Positions 27,346-34,762 of a stretch of 64,000 nt of DNA are shown in pieces. Positions within the stretch are counted from its first letter, which is position 1. Every line of letters starts with the position of its first letter. Below the pieces are notes generated by a model. That model ran no database searches, was not told where the DNA came from, and saw only the letters and a program-made list of their open reading frames with translations. Origin of the DNA: CAVVMA01 sp963788205 (GTDB taxonomy: Bacteria > Desulfobacterota > Binatia > Binatales > Binataceae); assembly GCA_963788205.1 (NCBI GenBank), contig CAWBGG010000007.1:1029927-1093926 (forward strand). The letters are read 5' to 3'. A program made the translations under genes and the position numbers.

Positions 27346-27789
27346 ATGGCCCTCGAATACGATCCCGCGATCATCGGCAAGGTCTTCGACGTTACTGATC
27401 CGGTGCCCGTCACCGCCGAGGCGGTGCGCGACTATTGCGCGGCGATAGGCGAGACCAATCCGCTCTTCACCGACGAGCAGGCGGCGAAAGACGGCCCCAA
27501 CGGCCGGCTCTGCGCGCCGCCCTCATTCGCCGTCACCTTCCGCACCGGCCGGCACTTTTACCAGCATATCCCGCGCTTCGGCCGCACCGGCTTCGACGCC
27601 GGCAAGGACGCCGAGTTCCTGCGCCCGATCTTCATCGGCGATCAGATCACGCTCAGCTCGCAGGTCAAGGAAATCTACGAAAAGACCGGCCGCAGCGGCA
27701 CGATGATCTTCGTCGTAATCCGATGCACGCTAAGCAACCAGCTCGGCGAAACCGTCGCTCACATCGACTACCGCATGATGCATCGCTGA
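27346..27789 (+). CDS. FAS1-like/MaoC N-terminal dehydratase
   Basis: 147 residues, hot-dog fold of the FAS1-like dehydratase family (PF13452): VTAEAVRDYCAAIGETNPLF, CAPPSFAVTFRTG, GKDAEFLRPIFIGDQITLS. This half-domain usually works as a heterodimer with a MaoC-type partner to hydrate or dehydrate enoyl/hydroxyacyl-CoA. The partner is probably the gene at 27936. Confidence 0.85.
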   Translation: MALEYDPAIIGKVFDVTDPVPVTAEAVRDYCAAIGETNPLFTDEQAAKDGPNGRLCAPPSFAVTFRTGRHFYQHIPRFGRTGFDAGKDAEFLRPIFIGDQITLSSQVKEIYEKTGRSGTMIFVVIRCTLSNQLGETVAHIDYRMMHR

Positions 27790-27818
27790 GCAGTCATGAC
27801 AGAGAAAACTCTCCTCGT

Positions 27819-27870
27819 TGTCATTCTCGCGCGTCTGCGTTGTCTGGCGCGCGAAGAATCCCGAATCTCT
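27819..27870. repeat. Dispersed TGTCATTC-type palindromic repeat
   Basis: TGTCATTCTCGCGCG, a short loop, then CGCGCGAAGAATCCCG: an element with CGCGCG arms in the gap between the two hydratase genes. A second member, TGTCATTCCGAGCCG... GCGAGGAATCT, occurs at 63276-63306. The shared outer words (TGTCATTC and GAATC) suggest one genome-wide repeat family. Confidence 0.5.
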
Positions 27871-27935
27871 TTCCCACTTCACTGACGGTAATTTTCGCCG
27901 GACAACTCTAGATCGACAGAGAAAGCGCATCCCCG

Positions 27936-28367
27936 ATGGCTGACGACAACTCGCGAACCTTTGAAGACCTCAATATCGGCGACCCGCTGGGTCCGGTCCA
28001 GCTCTTCGTGAGCAAGGACCAGGCGCGCAAGTACGCGCACTACTGCGGCCTCGACTTCCCGCGCTTCACCGACGATGAAGCCGCGCGCAAGGAGGGCCTG
28101 CCGGGCATAATCCTGCCGGGCAACATGAGCCTCGGCATCCTCACGCGCCTGGTAACCGATTGGCTAGGCTCAGGCGGCGGCCAACTAACCCGCATCGGCA
28201 CCACTTATCGCCAACCGGTGCAACCCGACCACACGCTAACCCTCCAAGGCTTCATCACCCACACCAACCCCGAAGACCGCACCGCCGAATTGGACGTATG
28301 GCTCGAAAACGAAGACGCCGAACGCCTGGTAATCGGCACCGCCACCGTCCGTTTCCCTGCCTCGTGA
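27936..28367 (+). CDS. MaoC-type hydratase
   Basis: 143 residues. The hot-dog core reads TFEDLNIGDPLGPVQLFVSK, YAHYCGLDFPRFTDDEAARK and GIILPGNMSLGILTRLVTDW. MaoC domains hydrate enoyl-CoA thioesters, and this one likely pairs with the FAS1-like half-domain just upstream. With the hydrolase, thiolase-like and DUF35 genes it would complete a beta-oxidation-like shortening step. The last ~70 bases are duplicated 4.5 kb downstream (see 32808-32909). Confidence 0.85.
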   Translation: MADDNSRTFEDLNIGDPLGPVQLFVSKDQARKYAHYCGLDFPRFTDDEAARKEGLPGIILPGNMSLGILTRLVTDWLGSGGGQLTRIGTTYRQPVQPDHTLTLQGFITHTNPEDRTAELDVWLENEDAERLVIGTATVRFPAS

Positions 28368-28369
28368 TT
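28299..28369 (+). repeat. Left direct repeat (3' end of the MaoC gene)
   Basis: These ~71 bases match 32814-32884 at about 90% (for example GAAAACGAAGACGCCGAACG is identical). The match covers the end of the MaoC reading frame and its stop. The two copies bracket the HTTM island. Confidence 0.8.
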
Positions 28370-29266
28370 GCTCAAAACCTGGTCCGCTCCTAATGCGAAG
28401 CCTCTTGCCCACCCGGCGCGTTGCGGGCCGGACGCGAAAACGCGGAGGCTTGCCCGAAATAAAGGGCCTCGACGGTCGGCTCGATTCCGCGAATTGATCT
28501 CCGCGGCGAATGACGCGGGCCCTTCGTCAATGCCCGCCGCGAAGGCACGCCCTTCGCCATTCAATCGCCGACCGACGAAAACTAGGGCGACCGGGCCAGC
28601 GACGCACGAAAGTAAAACAGCGTATCGGGCAAATCCAACGCGGTGCGGTTCGAGGGCCTGCTTCCCCAATACATTCGAATCTAGTTTTTCAGTAAAACGA
28701 CAGCGGAAATGTTGACGGGCGACCGGCTTTTGCACTATAAGGGGCGGAAACCGAAACGGCAATTCCACCTAGAATAGAATCTCGAATTATCCGCAACCGC
28801 TCGAACCTTCACACAGCCAAGAAGCGAGGCGAGTGAAATGGCCCTATCAAAGAATCCCGTTTTCGCCGCGCAGCAGCAGGTAGCCAGCCCATGGCCGGCG
28901 CACGCTAGGTAGCCGAGGTCGATCCGAACGAGACGATTTCGATAATGATACCCTTTCGGCGAGTTCTCTCTTACTGCATAGGAAGCAAGTCGGACTTGGG
29001 CACATGTCAACCTCTCACAAGCGTGGCAGCGCGCTGGCTGGATGTCTAAAGTTGGGGCCAATTCTGAGCGCTCGCTGGCAACGGCGCCATCGCCGCCTTG
29101 TAGGCGCCGCCGAGCCGTTCAGCCCAAACATGCTAGGCACAATTACGACCTGCTCCTCGTCTTTTAACGTGCAATGAGGCCACAAATCGACTAGCTTTTA
29201 CTCGGCGTCAACTCCGGTCTGCGGGCCGTGGCGTTTCTCTCCGCTGCGACCGAAAGGACAAAGGCC
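28370..29266. other. Long gene-free stretch at the start of the HTTM island
   Basis: About 900 bases with no supported gene, tRNA or structured RNA. A 26-base word (28554-28579, beginning TCGCCATTCAATCGCCGACC) recurs with one change at 37987-38012, upstream of the GNAT-like gene. The sequence is less GC-rich from about 28620 on, in line with foreign DNA. Confidence 0.45.
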
Positions 29267-30043
29267 ATGGCGAACCAACCTTCCCGAGGTTCCCAAAATC
29301 TCATTCAGTCAATTCTCAACCGGCTCAACGCCTTGCCTCGGCTAAGGCGGCGTGTCGTGGCAAGACCGGTTCTAGACTTAAGCGGTCTTAGGCCTGAAAC
29401 CAGGAATGTCAACTCTCGCCCAATTCCAATCATCGATTGCCTCGGGCAGGGATCGCGGCGGCTCCAAGATACGCTTGCCGCCCCCGGGACGATCACGGTG
29501 TATGTGGGCCAGCAGGGGTCGCGGCGGCTAGCAATGGTCCGCGCAGGCGCGCGAAAAGGAGGAGAGGCGGCTATCCAAACTGCGCATTCTCTTCGTCAAC
29601 ACCTTTCGATGCGCCGTAGACTGCCATTCGCACGGGCCTTGGAAGTTTTAGGGAGGTCTCCCGTCTACGGCGAGATCCACATTGGCTATCGATCTCTCGC
29701 GACCTACATTGTCACGGTTCATCCCGACGACGTAGCCGTGCTTACATTTTCTTACAATGGGGGCCGACTGCCCTCAAGCGGACTCATGTTGGTCCAGCGA
29801 TCTCGGCCGAACACGCACGTGAGGCTAGAAGCCGTTGCGGTGCGCAACTCACCGCCGCTGACGAAGACGGAGAAGGTAGCCTTGGAGACTCCTTCCTCCT
29901 GGGCAATTGGAGCTCAATGTGGGCCGCCTGGGGTTCGGGTCAGACATTACGTACGAAGCCGTCTTGCACGCCTTAACCGAGATCACGCCCGAAATTACGC
30001 CGGAGATAACTCCGGAAATCACGTTTGTCACGCCAGCCACTGA
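29267..30043 (+). CDS. Hypothetical protein preceding the repeat protein
   Basis: 258 residues if the ATG after AAAGGACAAAGG is used. N-terminal basic helices (LIQSILNRLNALPRLRRRVV) lead to a region of unknown fold (SRPIPIIDCLGQGSRRL, VYGEIHIGYRSLATYIVTVH). I do not recognise it. From about 29900 its frame reads as low-quality Arg-rich sequence while another frame becomes clearly coding, so the true gene may shift frame there and continue into the pentapeptide-repeat protein, as one ~480-residue product. The alternative is two overlapping genes. Confidence 0.5.
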   Translation: MANQPSRGSQNLIQSILNRLNALPRLRRRVVARPVLDLSGLRPETRNVNSRPIPIIDCLGQGSRRLQDTLAAPGTITVYVGQQGSRRLAMVRAGARKGGEAAIQTAHSLRQHLSMRRRLPFARALEVLGRSPVYGEIHIGYRSLATYIVTVHPDDVAVLTFSYNGGRLPSSGLMLVQRSRPNTHVRLEAVAVRNSPPLTKTEKVALETPSSWAIGAQCGPPGVRVRHYVRSRLARLNRDHARNYAGDNSGNHVCHASH

Positions 30044-30701
30044 AATAACGGTCACGGCCATTACAGTAGTGACGGCATTGACGATCGCAGTCGTAACCCC
30101 GGGAGTTGATGACATAGGCCTGGAAGCGGGCGTAGACCTGGGAGTCAACGAGATAGGCGCGGACGATATAGGCGCGGATGACATCGGCGCGGATGATATA
30201 GGCGCGGCGGACGATATAGGTGCAGACGACATAGGCGCAGGAGATGTAGGCGCAGACGATGTAGGAGCGGGTGATGCCGGCGCGGGCGATGCAGGGGCGG
30301 GCGATGCCGGCGCGGGTGATGCCGGCGCGGGTGATGCCGGCGCGGGTGATGCCGGCGCGGGTGATGCCGGCGCGGGTGATGCCGGCGCGGGTGATGCCGG
30401 CGCGGGTGATGCCGGCGCGGGTGATGCCGGCGCGGGTGACGCCGGCGCGGGCGATGCAGGGGCGGGTGACGCCGGAGCGGGTGATGCGGGCGGGGGCGCT
30501 GGAGGCGAAGGAGGACACGACAAAGATCAATACGGCGACCGGTTCGCGGTTGCCGCGCCTGGAGTGTTCGCGAACATCCACTTGACCGACGGCCAGATCC
30601 AAAGACTCGGCCCAACCGCAAGCGCGAAAGCGCTTCTGGAGCTGCGACGCCGACTGCTAAGCAACACGTTCCGGAACCCAGGCCTCAATCGACGTTCTTA
30701 G
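29907..30701 (+). CDS. Acidic pentapeptide-repeat protein (Gly-Ala-Asp/Gly-Asp-Ile/Val/Ala)
   Basis: 264 residues from a TTG. In order: LGFGSDITYEAVLHALTE, four EITP-type units (29979-30026), a hydrophobic Val/Thr/Ala stretch, then about 27 pentapeptides moving from GADDI through GADDV to GAGDA (about 30100-30490). A non-repetitive tail (GVFANIHLTDGQIQRLGPTA) follows. All six frames are open across the repeat, but the EITP and DDI units vary almost only at third positions of this frame (gag/gaa, atc/att/ata, gat/gac), which marks it as the coding one. No signal peptide is visible. It is followed after five bases by the next gene, so it belongs to the HTTM operon. Role unknown; a structural or matrix protein or a substrate of the HTTM protein are possibilities. 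Confidence 0.65.
   Translation: MELNVGRLGFGSDITYEAVLHALTEITPEITPEITPEITFVTPATEITVTAITVVTALTIAVVTPGVDDIGLEAGVDLGVNEIGADDIGADDIGADDIGAADDIGADDIGAGDVGADDVGAGDAGAGDAGAGDAGAGDAGAGDAGAGDAGAGDAGAGDAGAGDAGAGDAGAGDAGAGDAGAGDAGAGDAGAGDAGGGAGGEGGHDKDQYGDRFAVAAPGVFANIHLTDGQIQRLGPTASAKALLELRRRLLSNTFRNPGLNRRS
30100..30490 (+). repeat. 15-bp tandem repeat array encoding pentapeptides
   Basis: About 27 units of 15 bases. The left part is diverged, while the core (about 30300-30435) is a run of perfect copies of GGCGCGGGTGATGCC, a sign of recent slippage expansion. Copy number is likely to vary between strains or assemblies. Confidence 0.85.
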
Positions 30702-30706
30702 CGGCC

Positions 30707-31303
30707 ATGAGCTTCGATCAAATCTACGTTGCTGGGATGATTTCTGTCTTGCTCCTCTGGTTCGGACTCTCGGTCGTAGGGCAGATTCCCGCGTTCAAGA
30801 CCATCCGCAGCTATGACCCGCTGTCGCTTATACCTAACTTTAGTTTCTTTGCCCCGAAACCACTCGAAAATGACTACCATCTCGTAATTCGTTGCAAATA
30901 TCGCGATGGCGAAATTAGTAATTGGGTGGAATTGCCATACTGTGAAAAACGTCGCGCATGGTCGCCCCTGTGGAATCCCGACCGCCGACGGCAGAAGGCG
31001 TTGATAGACTCTTGTTCCATGCTGATGCGATACATTGGGGCCCTCCGCGAAGGTCTCGCGAAGACCAAGACCAAAAATCAAAGGAAAAACCCTGTGCTTG
31101 CCGTTCAGACCTCGCTGCCATACTTGAATCTCCTCAACCATGTGTCCTTGCTTCAGGACCACCCAGAAGCGGTGGCAGTGCAGTTTGCTGTTCTGTCGGA
31201 CCCCGGCCCGCTTCTCGATCAAAAGTCCCGGGTGATGTTCATGTCGAGTCTACATCGTCTATACGACCAAGAGCACAATGAATTGCCCCATATCCGACCC
31301 TGA
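30707..31303 (+). CDS. Membrane-anchored partner of the HTTM protein
   Basis: 198 residues. One N-terminal transmembrane helix (IYVAGMISVLLLWFGLSVVG) is followed by LSLIPNFSFFAPKPLENDYHL and later VELPYCEKRRAWSPLWNPD. The pattern of a single helix, then an aromatic FFAP-type motif and an Asp, is seen in small proteins next to HTTM genes in other bacteria; their role is not known. Its end overlaps the HTTM gene by 26 bases, so the two are coupled. Confidence 0.55.
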   Translation: MSFDQIYVAGMISVLLLWFGLSVVGQIPAFKTIRSYDPLSLIPNFSFFAPKPLENDYHLVIRCKYRDGEISNWVELPYCEKRRAWSPLWNPDRRRQKALIDSCSMLMRYIGALREGLAKTKTKNQRKNPVLAVQTSLPYLNLLNHVSLLQDHPEAVAVQFAVLSDPGPLLDQKSRVMFMSSLHRLYDQEHNELPHIRP

Positions 31304-32102
31304 ATTTGCATTGCGCGCGGTCGAGATCATAGCCGCGGTTAGTGTTTTAGTGTCGAGTGTGGAATATCTTGCTCGCCCACAGCAGTTCTCTGACGGCGGA
31401 CTGCTGAGTTGGACGGTTAGCTTATCGCGTAGTCTTTTTACGTCCCAAGGTCTTTTGCATCCCCTCTTCGACATTTTGTTTTCATTCCCCAACGTTCTCT
31501 GGTTGATCCGCTTGCGCCTAGCAGCGGCGACCGTTCTACTGATCCCTCATTTGCCCCCGTCGGTACGGTTCGCCAGCTGTCTGACCGTCTTTCTACTGTC
31601 AGCGCTTCTGGCATTGCGCAGCAATTTCGGAAACGATGGAGCTGACCAGATGTCAAACTTGATATTTGGTGCCCTAGTGCTCGCTGATTTACATCCTACG
31701 AATCAAACCGCAAAGATCGCGCTTTGGTTTATCGCCGCGCAAGCTGCGCTGTCGTACGTGACCTCTGGTTCAGCGAAGCTGACCGTACGAAAATGGCGGT
31801 CCGGCGAGCATCTGACCGGCGTATTCCGAACGTCCTCGTACGGGCATCCCCTAGTGGGCCGCTCGCTAATGCGGAATCCGAAGCTGGCCGCATGCGCCGC
31901 CAACGCGGTGATCGTTGGCGAGTGTACATTCCCCGTAGTCTTCGTCCTGCCGCTCCGTTACTCTCTTCCTTGGCTAATCGGCGGGCTCGGGTTTCACGTC
32001 GGTGCGGCGATGTTCATGGGTCTCGATACGTTTTTCTGGTCATTTGCAGCCGCATATCCCGCAATTCTGAATTGTGCGTTGCGCGCGCGCGGTACACTTT
32101 GA
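31278..32102 (+). CDS. HTTM-domain (vitamin K-dependent carboxylase-like) membrane protein
   Basis: 274 residues, six to eight hydrophobic segments. Typical features of HTTM proteins: VSSVEYLARPQQFSDGGLLS, a Gly/Asn-Asp loop (FGNDGADQMSNLIFGALVLA), ALSYVTSGSAKLTVRKWRSG and HVGAAMFMGLDTFFWSF. The domain is the membrane part of vitamin K-dependent gamma-carboxylases, but bacterial stand-alone members lack the extra domains and their reaction is unknown. Neighbours: an Asp/Glu-rich repeat protein upstream and a DCC (DUF393) protein downstream, the latter a frequent partner of HTTM genes. Confidence 0.75.
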   Translation: MNCPISDPEFALRAVEIIAAVSVLVSSVEYLARPQQFSDGGLLSWTVSLSRSLFTSQGLLHPLFDILFSFPNVLWLIRLRLAAATVLLIPHLPPSVRFASCLTVFLLSALLALRSNFGNDGADQMSNLIFGALVLADLHPTNQTAKIALWFIAAQAALSYVTSGSAKLTVRKWRSGEHLTGVFRTSSYGHPLVGRSLMRNPKLAACAANAVIVGECTFPVVFVLPLRYSLPWLIGGLGFHVGAAMFMGLDTFFWSFAAAYPAILNCALRARGTL

Positions 32103-32359
32103 AGTCCGCCGGATCCGGAGGTTGCTTACACTATCATTCCGTGTCCCATTTTATTCTGCATCGATCTGAATCTGAGTCCGATCGGGGGCTCATTTTCAAA
32201 TCCGAACGCCCCTTCGACGAGAAAACGTCCTTGCGAAGCATTCGGCCGGGGCGGGTGCCGAAAGCACTGCGCAGTCGCCGTCTGTCGATCGCGAGCCGGA
32301 TCGTCTCATCCGGAGGTTGGACTGACGGGCCAAGTTGTACAATCTAAGTAGTTGTGGAT

Positions 32360-32780
32360 ATGTCCCCAAGCATCCAACAAATGGAGATTCCCTTCTACGA
32401 CGGGCAGCGCACTCTGCCACGACGCGGTGAAATTTGTCTTGAAGCATGACCGCTCGGCAGCGACCTTTCGATTCGCTCCTCTGCAGGGAAGGACGTTCCA
32501 GGCGAGAGTTCCGGTCCATCAACGCGCCGAGCTACCCGATAGTATGGCGGTACAAACGCTTGACGGCGCGCTGCTCGTGCGCTCTAACGCTTGGGTCCAT
32601 GTCCTCCGGCGGCTCGGAGGAAAGTGGAAAACGATAGGGAGCCTTATTGCCATAATTCCTCGACCGCTGCGAGATCTATTCTACAACTTTCTCGCGCGCA
32701 TTCGGTATCGTGTTTTCGGCAGGCGCGCAGATCTGTGTCCCATCCTACCGGCCGACCTGCGAGGACGATTCGATCCGTAA
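32360..32780 (+). pseudogene. DCC-family (DUF393) thiol-disulphide oxidoreductase-like protein, frameshifted
   Basis: The start (ATG 32360) reads MSPSIQQMEIPFYDGQ, then the frame is lost at 32404-32409. The next frame continues ALCHDAVKFVLKHDRSAATF, FRFAPLQG, LVRSNAWVHVLRRLGGKW and RIRYRVFGRR, the full DCC signature. The expected junction is FYDGQC-ALCH, so two bases are missing and with them the first Cys of the CxxC-like site. Either a true knock-out or an assembly error. DCC proteins are frequent partners of HTTM proteins. The 257 bases before it hold nothing recognisable. Confidence 0.75.
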
Positions 32781-32807
32781 TCGGGGAATGTGCCCTTAGA
32801 GTGACCG

Positions 32808-32909
32808 GTGCTTTGGCTGGAAAACGAAGACGCCGAACGCTTCGTAATCGGCACCGCCACGGTCCGCTTCCCCGCCCCGTGGCCCCAACTTAGCCCGCTC
32901 CTGAATTAG
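32808..32909 (+). pseudogene. 3' fragment of a second MaoC gene (right direct repeat)
   Basis: Reads LWLENEDAERFVIGTATVRF and then stops at 32907-32909, matching the end of the MaoC gene at 27936-28367 (VWLENEDAERLVIGTATVRF). There is no upstream remainder of the gene. It is therefore a 3'-end copy left at the far side of the island. Confidence 0.8.
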
Positions 32910-33159
32910 TGAACTGTCCGCTCGTTTGAGCGCTGTACGTGAAGACGCAGCGCTTGGGTCGATTGCCGATCGCGAGGGCGGGTTGCCGTTGCCCGTCGTT
33001 GATTCGATGCTGAAGGCCAACCGGAGAACCTCTTAGGGTCCAGACTCAATCAGAACCTTCCCATTTAGGGCCATGCGAGCTGAGACATTAAATCTCCGGG
33101 CAGGTGTTGTTATGCCGGGGAAGGAACGGCAACTTCTGGCCCAAAGCCGCCGCTCCCCG

Positions 33160-33561
33160 TCAACGCCGGGACTGACGATGTTGGACCATTGTGACCAGGT
33201 CGCGAGCGCGCCACTCCGATGGCTTCTTCCCCCACGCTGCGGAGGACGTGCGGTGAACCGGAATCTGTTCAAGCTCGGCGCGCAGCGCGCGCTCGGCATG
33301 CCAGAGGTCGTAGGCTTGCTGCATCCGTAGCCACAGGCCGGGTCCATTGCCGCAGAACCGGCCCAATCGCACGGCCATCTCGGGCGTGACCGACACCTTC
33401 TCGGCCATAATCCGATGAAGCGTCTGGCGCGTGATGCCAAGCTGCCGCGCCGCCTCGCTTACTGAGAGACCTAGCGCCGGAAGGATGTCCCCGCGCAAGA
33501 TCGCGCCGGGATGAGTCGGGCGTCTCGCCACGTCGTCTTTCACCGAGCGCTTGGTGATCAT
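33160..33561 (-). CDS. higA: HigA-type antitoxin (XRE family)
   Basis: 133 residues. The HigA core reads RRPTHPGAILRGDILPALGL, SVSEAARQLGITRQTLHRIM (helix-turn-helix), EMAVRLGRFCGNGPGLWLRM and QQAYDLWHAE. The ATG at 33561 has AGGAAG before it and overlaps the stop of the toxin remnant (TTATGATC). HigA normally neutralises the HigB ribonuclease and represses the operon. Here the toxin is only a stub, so the protein is an orphan antitoxin. The tail is ~30 residues longer than minimal HigA. Confidence 0.9.
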   Translation of the reverse strand: MITKRSVKDDVARRPTHPGAILRGDILPALGLSVSEAARQLGITRQTLHRIMAEKVSVTPEMAVRLGRFCGNGPGLWLRMQQAYDLWHAERALRAELEQIPVHRTSSAAWGKKPSEWRARDLVTMVQHRQSRR

Positions 33562-33644
33562 AATTGGCTTCCTATTTCGCACGGGCACGTTCGGCCTCTG
33601 CGAAACAGCTCCTCAAGTACCTTGTGGCGGAAGCTCCTTACCAC
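33558..33644 (-). pseudogene. HigB toxin remnant
   Basis: A 28-codon frame from GTG: VVRSFRHKVLEELFRRGRT, which is the conserved start of HigB/RelE-like toxins (compare the usual IKSFRHKGLE). It then runs straight into sequence before higA and stops, overlapping the higA ATG. About 70 residues with the catalytic part are gone, an internal deletion that kept the higBA coupling. Confidence 0.7.
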
Positions 33645-33666
33645 CGCCCAAGCGTAACAGCTCCGG

Positions 33667-33678
33667 TTACATATGTAA
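33667..33678. promoter_or_regulatory. Palindromic operator-like site upstream of higBA
   Basis: TTACATATGTAA is a perfect 12-base palindrome in a GC-rich area, 23 bases before the toxin-stub start. XRE-type HigA proteins repress through such sites, so it is the likely HigA operator. Confidence 0.5.
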
Positions 33679-33695
33679 ACTGACCTGCTACAGGA

Positions 33696-33777
33696 GTTAC
33701 CAGTAGCGGAGGTCGGTGTACGGCCGCGTGATCGATGGCTCCTTGAGACCCTATCGCGGCGCGCGTGTGTCGAGTGT
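33696..33777 (-). pseudogene. 3' fragment of the GNAT-like gene (direct-repeat copy)
   Basis: 82 bases match 36558-36638 at about 95%. On the minus strand they end in EPSITRPYTDLRYW and TAA, the same last codons as the GNAT-like gene at 36559-37863, but a TAG lies within the fragment and no more of the gene is present. Together the copies bracket the 2.8-kb stretch in between. Confidence 0.8.
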
Positions 33778-33786
33778 CGCTGGTGC

Positions 33787-34737
33787 TCAGTGATAAGACC
33801 AGGAAAATTCGGTCTTCGATTCGTCGCGCAAATCGAGCAGCAGATATCCGTCGCGATCGTAGCCGTCGTACTGGAAAAGGATTTGTGCGACGCCGTCGCC
33901 GTTGTAGTCGCCGATATCCAGGAGCGTGAGCCCGTTTCCGATCCAGCGGAAGTTATCGTCCTTCAAATGGAACCACACGGATTGCCATTCGTCGCCCGCA
34001 GGTCCGTCGCAGCGGTTGCGCCGCGGATCCGGGCGCATCGCGATCAACACGTCGCCACGCCGGGAGCGGTACGGTTTGCCGTAAGTCTGGATCGCAGAGT
34101 CGGGATAGCTGCGGGTCGTCCTGCCGTTGCAATCCAGGTCAAGCGCGATTGCATGTCTGAAAGCCGCGAGCGCCTGTTGGCGCATCGCCGCCGGCGCGTC
34201 AAACTGCGCCCATTGGTCGGGGTCATGATAGCGCGGCTCAGAGATCGCGAGCAGCGGCCGATAGCGCGCGGCGCCCATCCAGGTCGTAAACGCCGCCGCG
34301 CCGGCACGCACCCGCGGCGGATCCGAGCCCGCGGTCAAATCCTCGAGGGCGACGTCCGAGTAGCGCGAATAGCCCGACGGCCGCACACTGTCGACCTCAC
34401 CGATTTTTTTCCCGTGTAGCGCGATCGTCCACGAAACCTGGCGTGGAAACATCGCGGCCAGCTCCGCCAGGGCGTCTCCGTCGTCGGCCTCGTGCGGCAT
34501 CGCATTCCATCGTCCGTCCTGGAAACGAAAAGCTACCCGCACATGGAACTGTTGCGATTGTCCCCGCGCCTGCTCGAGCGGCGGTTCCAGGATACCCACG
34601 TAGACTGGAGTGCGAGCCGCGCCCAGCAGGCCTGCCGCGGCGGCGATGCAAATCGACAGCCTGCTACAGGTTGCTGCTGGTGACGATGCTGTCCTTCTGA
34701 TCGGTGTTGGGCGTTTTGTCACGCCACACCAGATCAT
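33787..34737 (-). CDS. Secreted hypothetical protein with FG-GAP/VCBS-like tail
   Basis: 316 residues if started at the ATG 34737; an earlier ATG at 34782 overlaps the upstream gene. A hydrophobic run (LSICIAAAAGLLGAA) about 30 residues in acts as signal peptide. The C-terminal LLDIGDYNGDGVAQILFQYD with YDRDGYLLLDL is the calcium-binding style repeat seen in FG-GAP/VCBS proteins. The middle is unfamiliar. It follows the gene at 34763-35413 closely on the same strand, probably one operon. No function assigned. Confidence 0.55.
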   Translation of the reverse strand: MIWCGVTKRPTPIRRTASSPAATCSRLSICIAAAAGLLGAARTPVYVGILEPPLEQARGQSQQFHVRVAFRFQDGRWNAMPHEADDGDALAELAAMFPRQVSWTIALHGKKIGEVDSVRPSGYSRYSDVALEDLTAGSDPPRVRAGAAAFTTWMGAARYRPLLAISEPRYHDPDQWAQFDAPAAMRQQALAAFRHAIALDLDCNGRTTRSYPDSAIQTYGKPYRSRRGDVLIAMRPDPRRNRCDGPAGDEWQSVWFHLKDDNFRWIGNGLTLLDIGDYNGDGVAQILFQYDGYDRDGYLLLDLRDESKTEFSWSYH

Positions 34738-34762
34738 TAAACGCAGCCAAACCAAGGATCGG

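Noticed and set aside
30100..30490. A classic A(D/N)Lxx pentapeptide-repeat (Mfp/Qnr-type) protein or a CRISPR array
   Set aside because: The period is five residues, but there is no central Leu/Phe and the Gly/Asp positions do not fit the quadrilateral helix. The 15-bp units have no spacers.
29849..30602. Minus-strand proteins over the pentapeptide array (ASPAP-, ITRAG- and HHPRR-type repeats)
   Set aside because: Unit-to-unit changes fall on third positions only in the plus-strand GADDI/EITP frame, and the plus-strand neighbours follow within five bases.
33040..33160. A second small gene after higA
   Set aside because: Short open frames only, with no ribosome site and no recognisable sequence.
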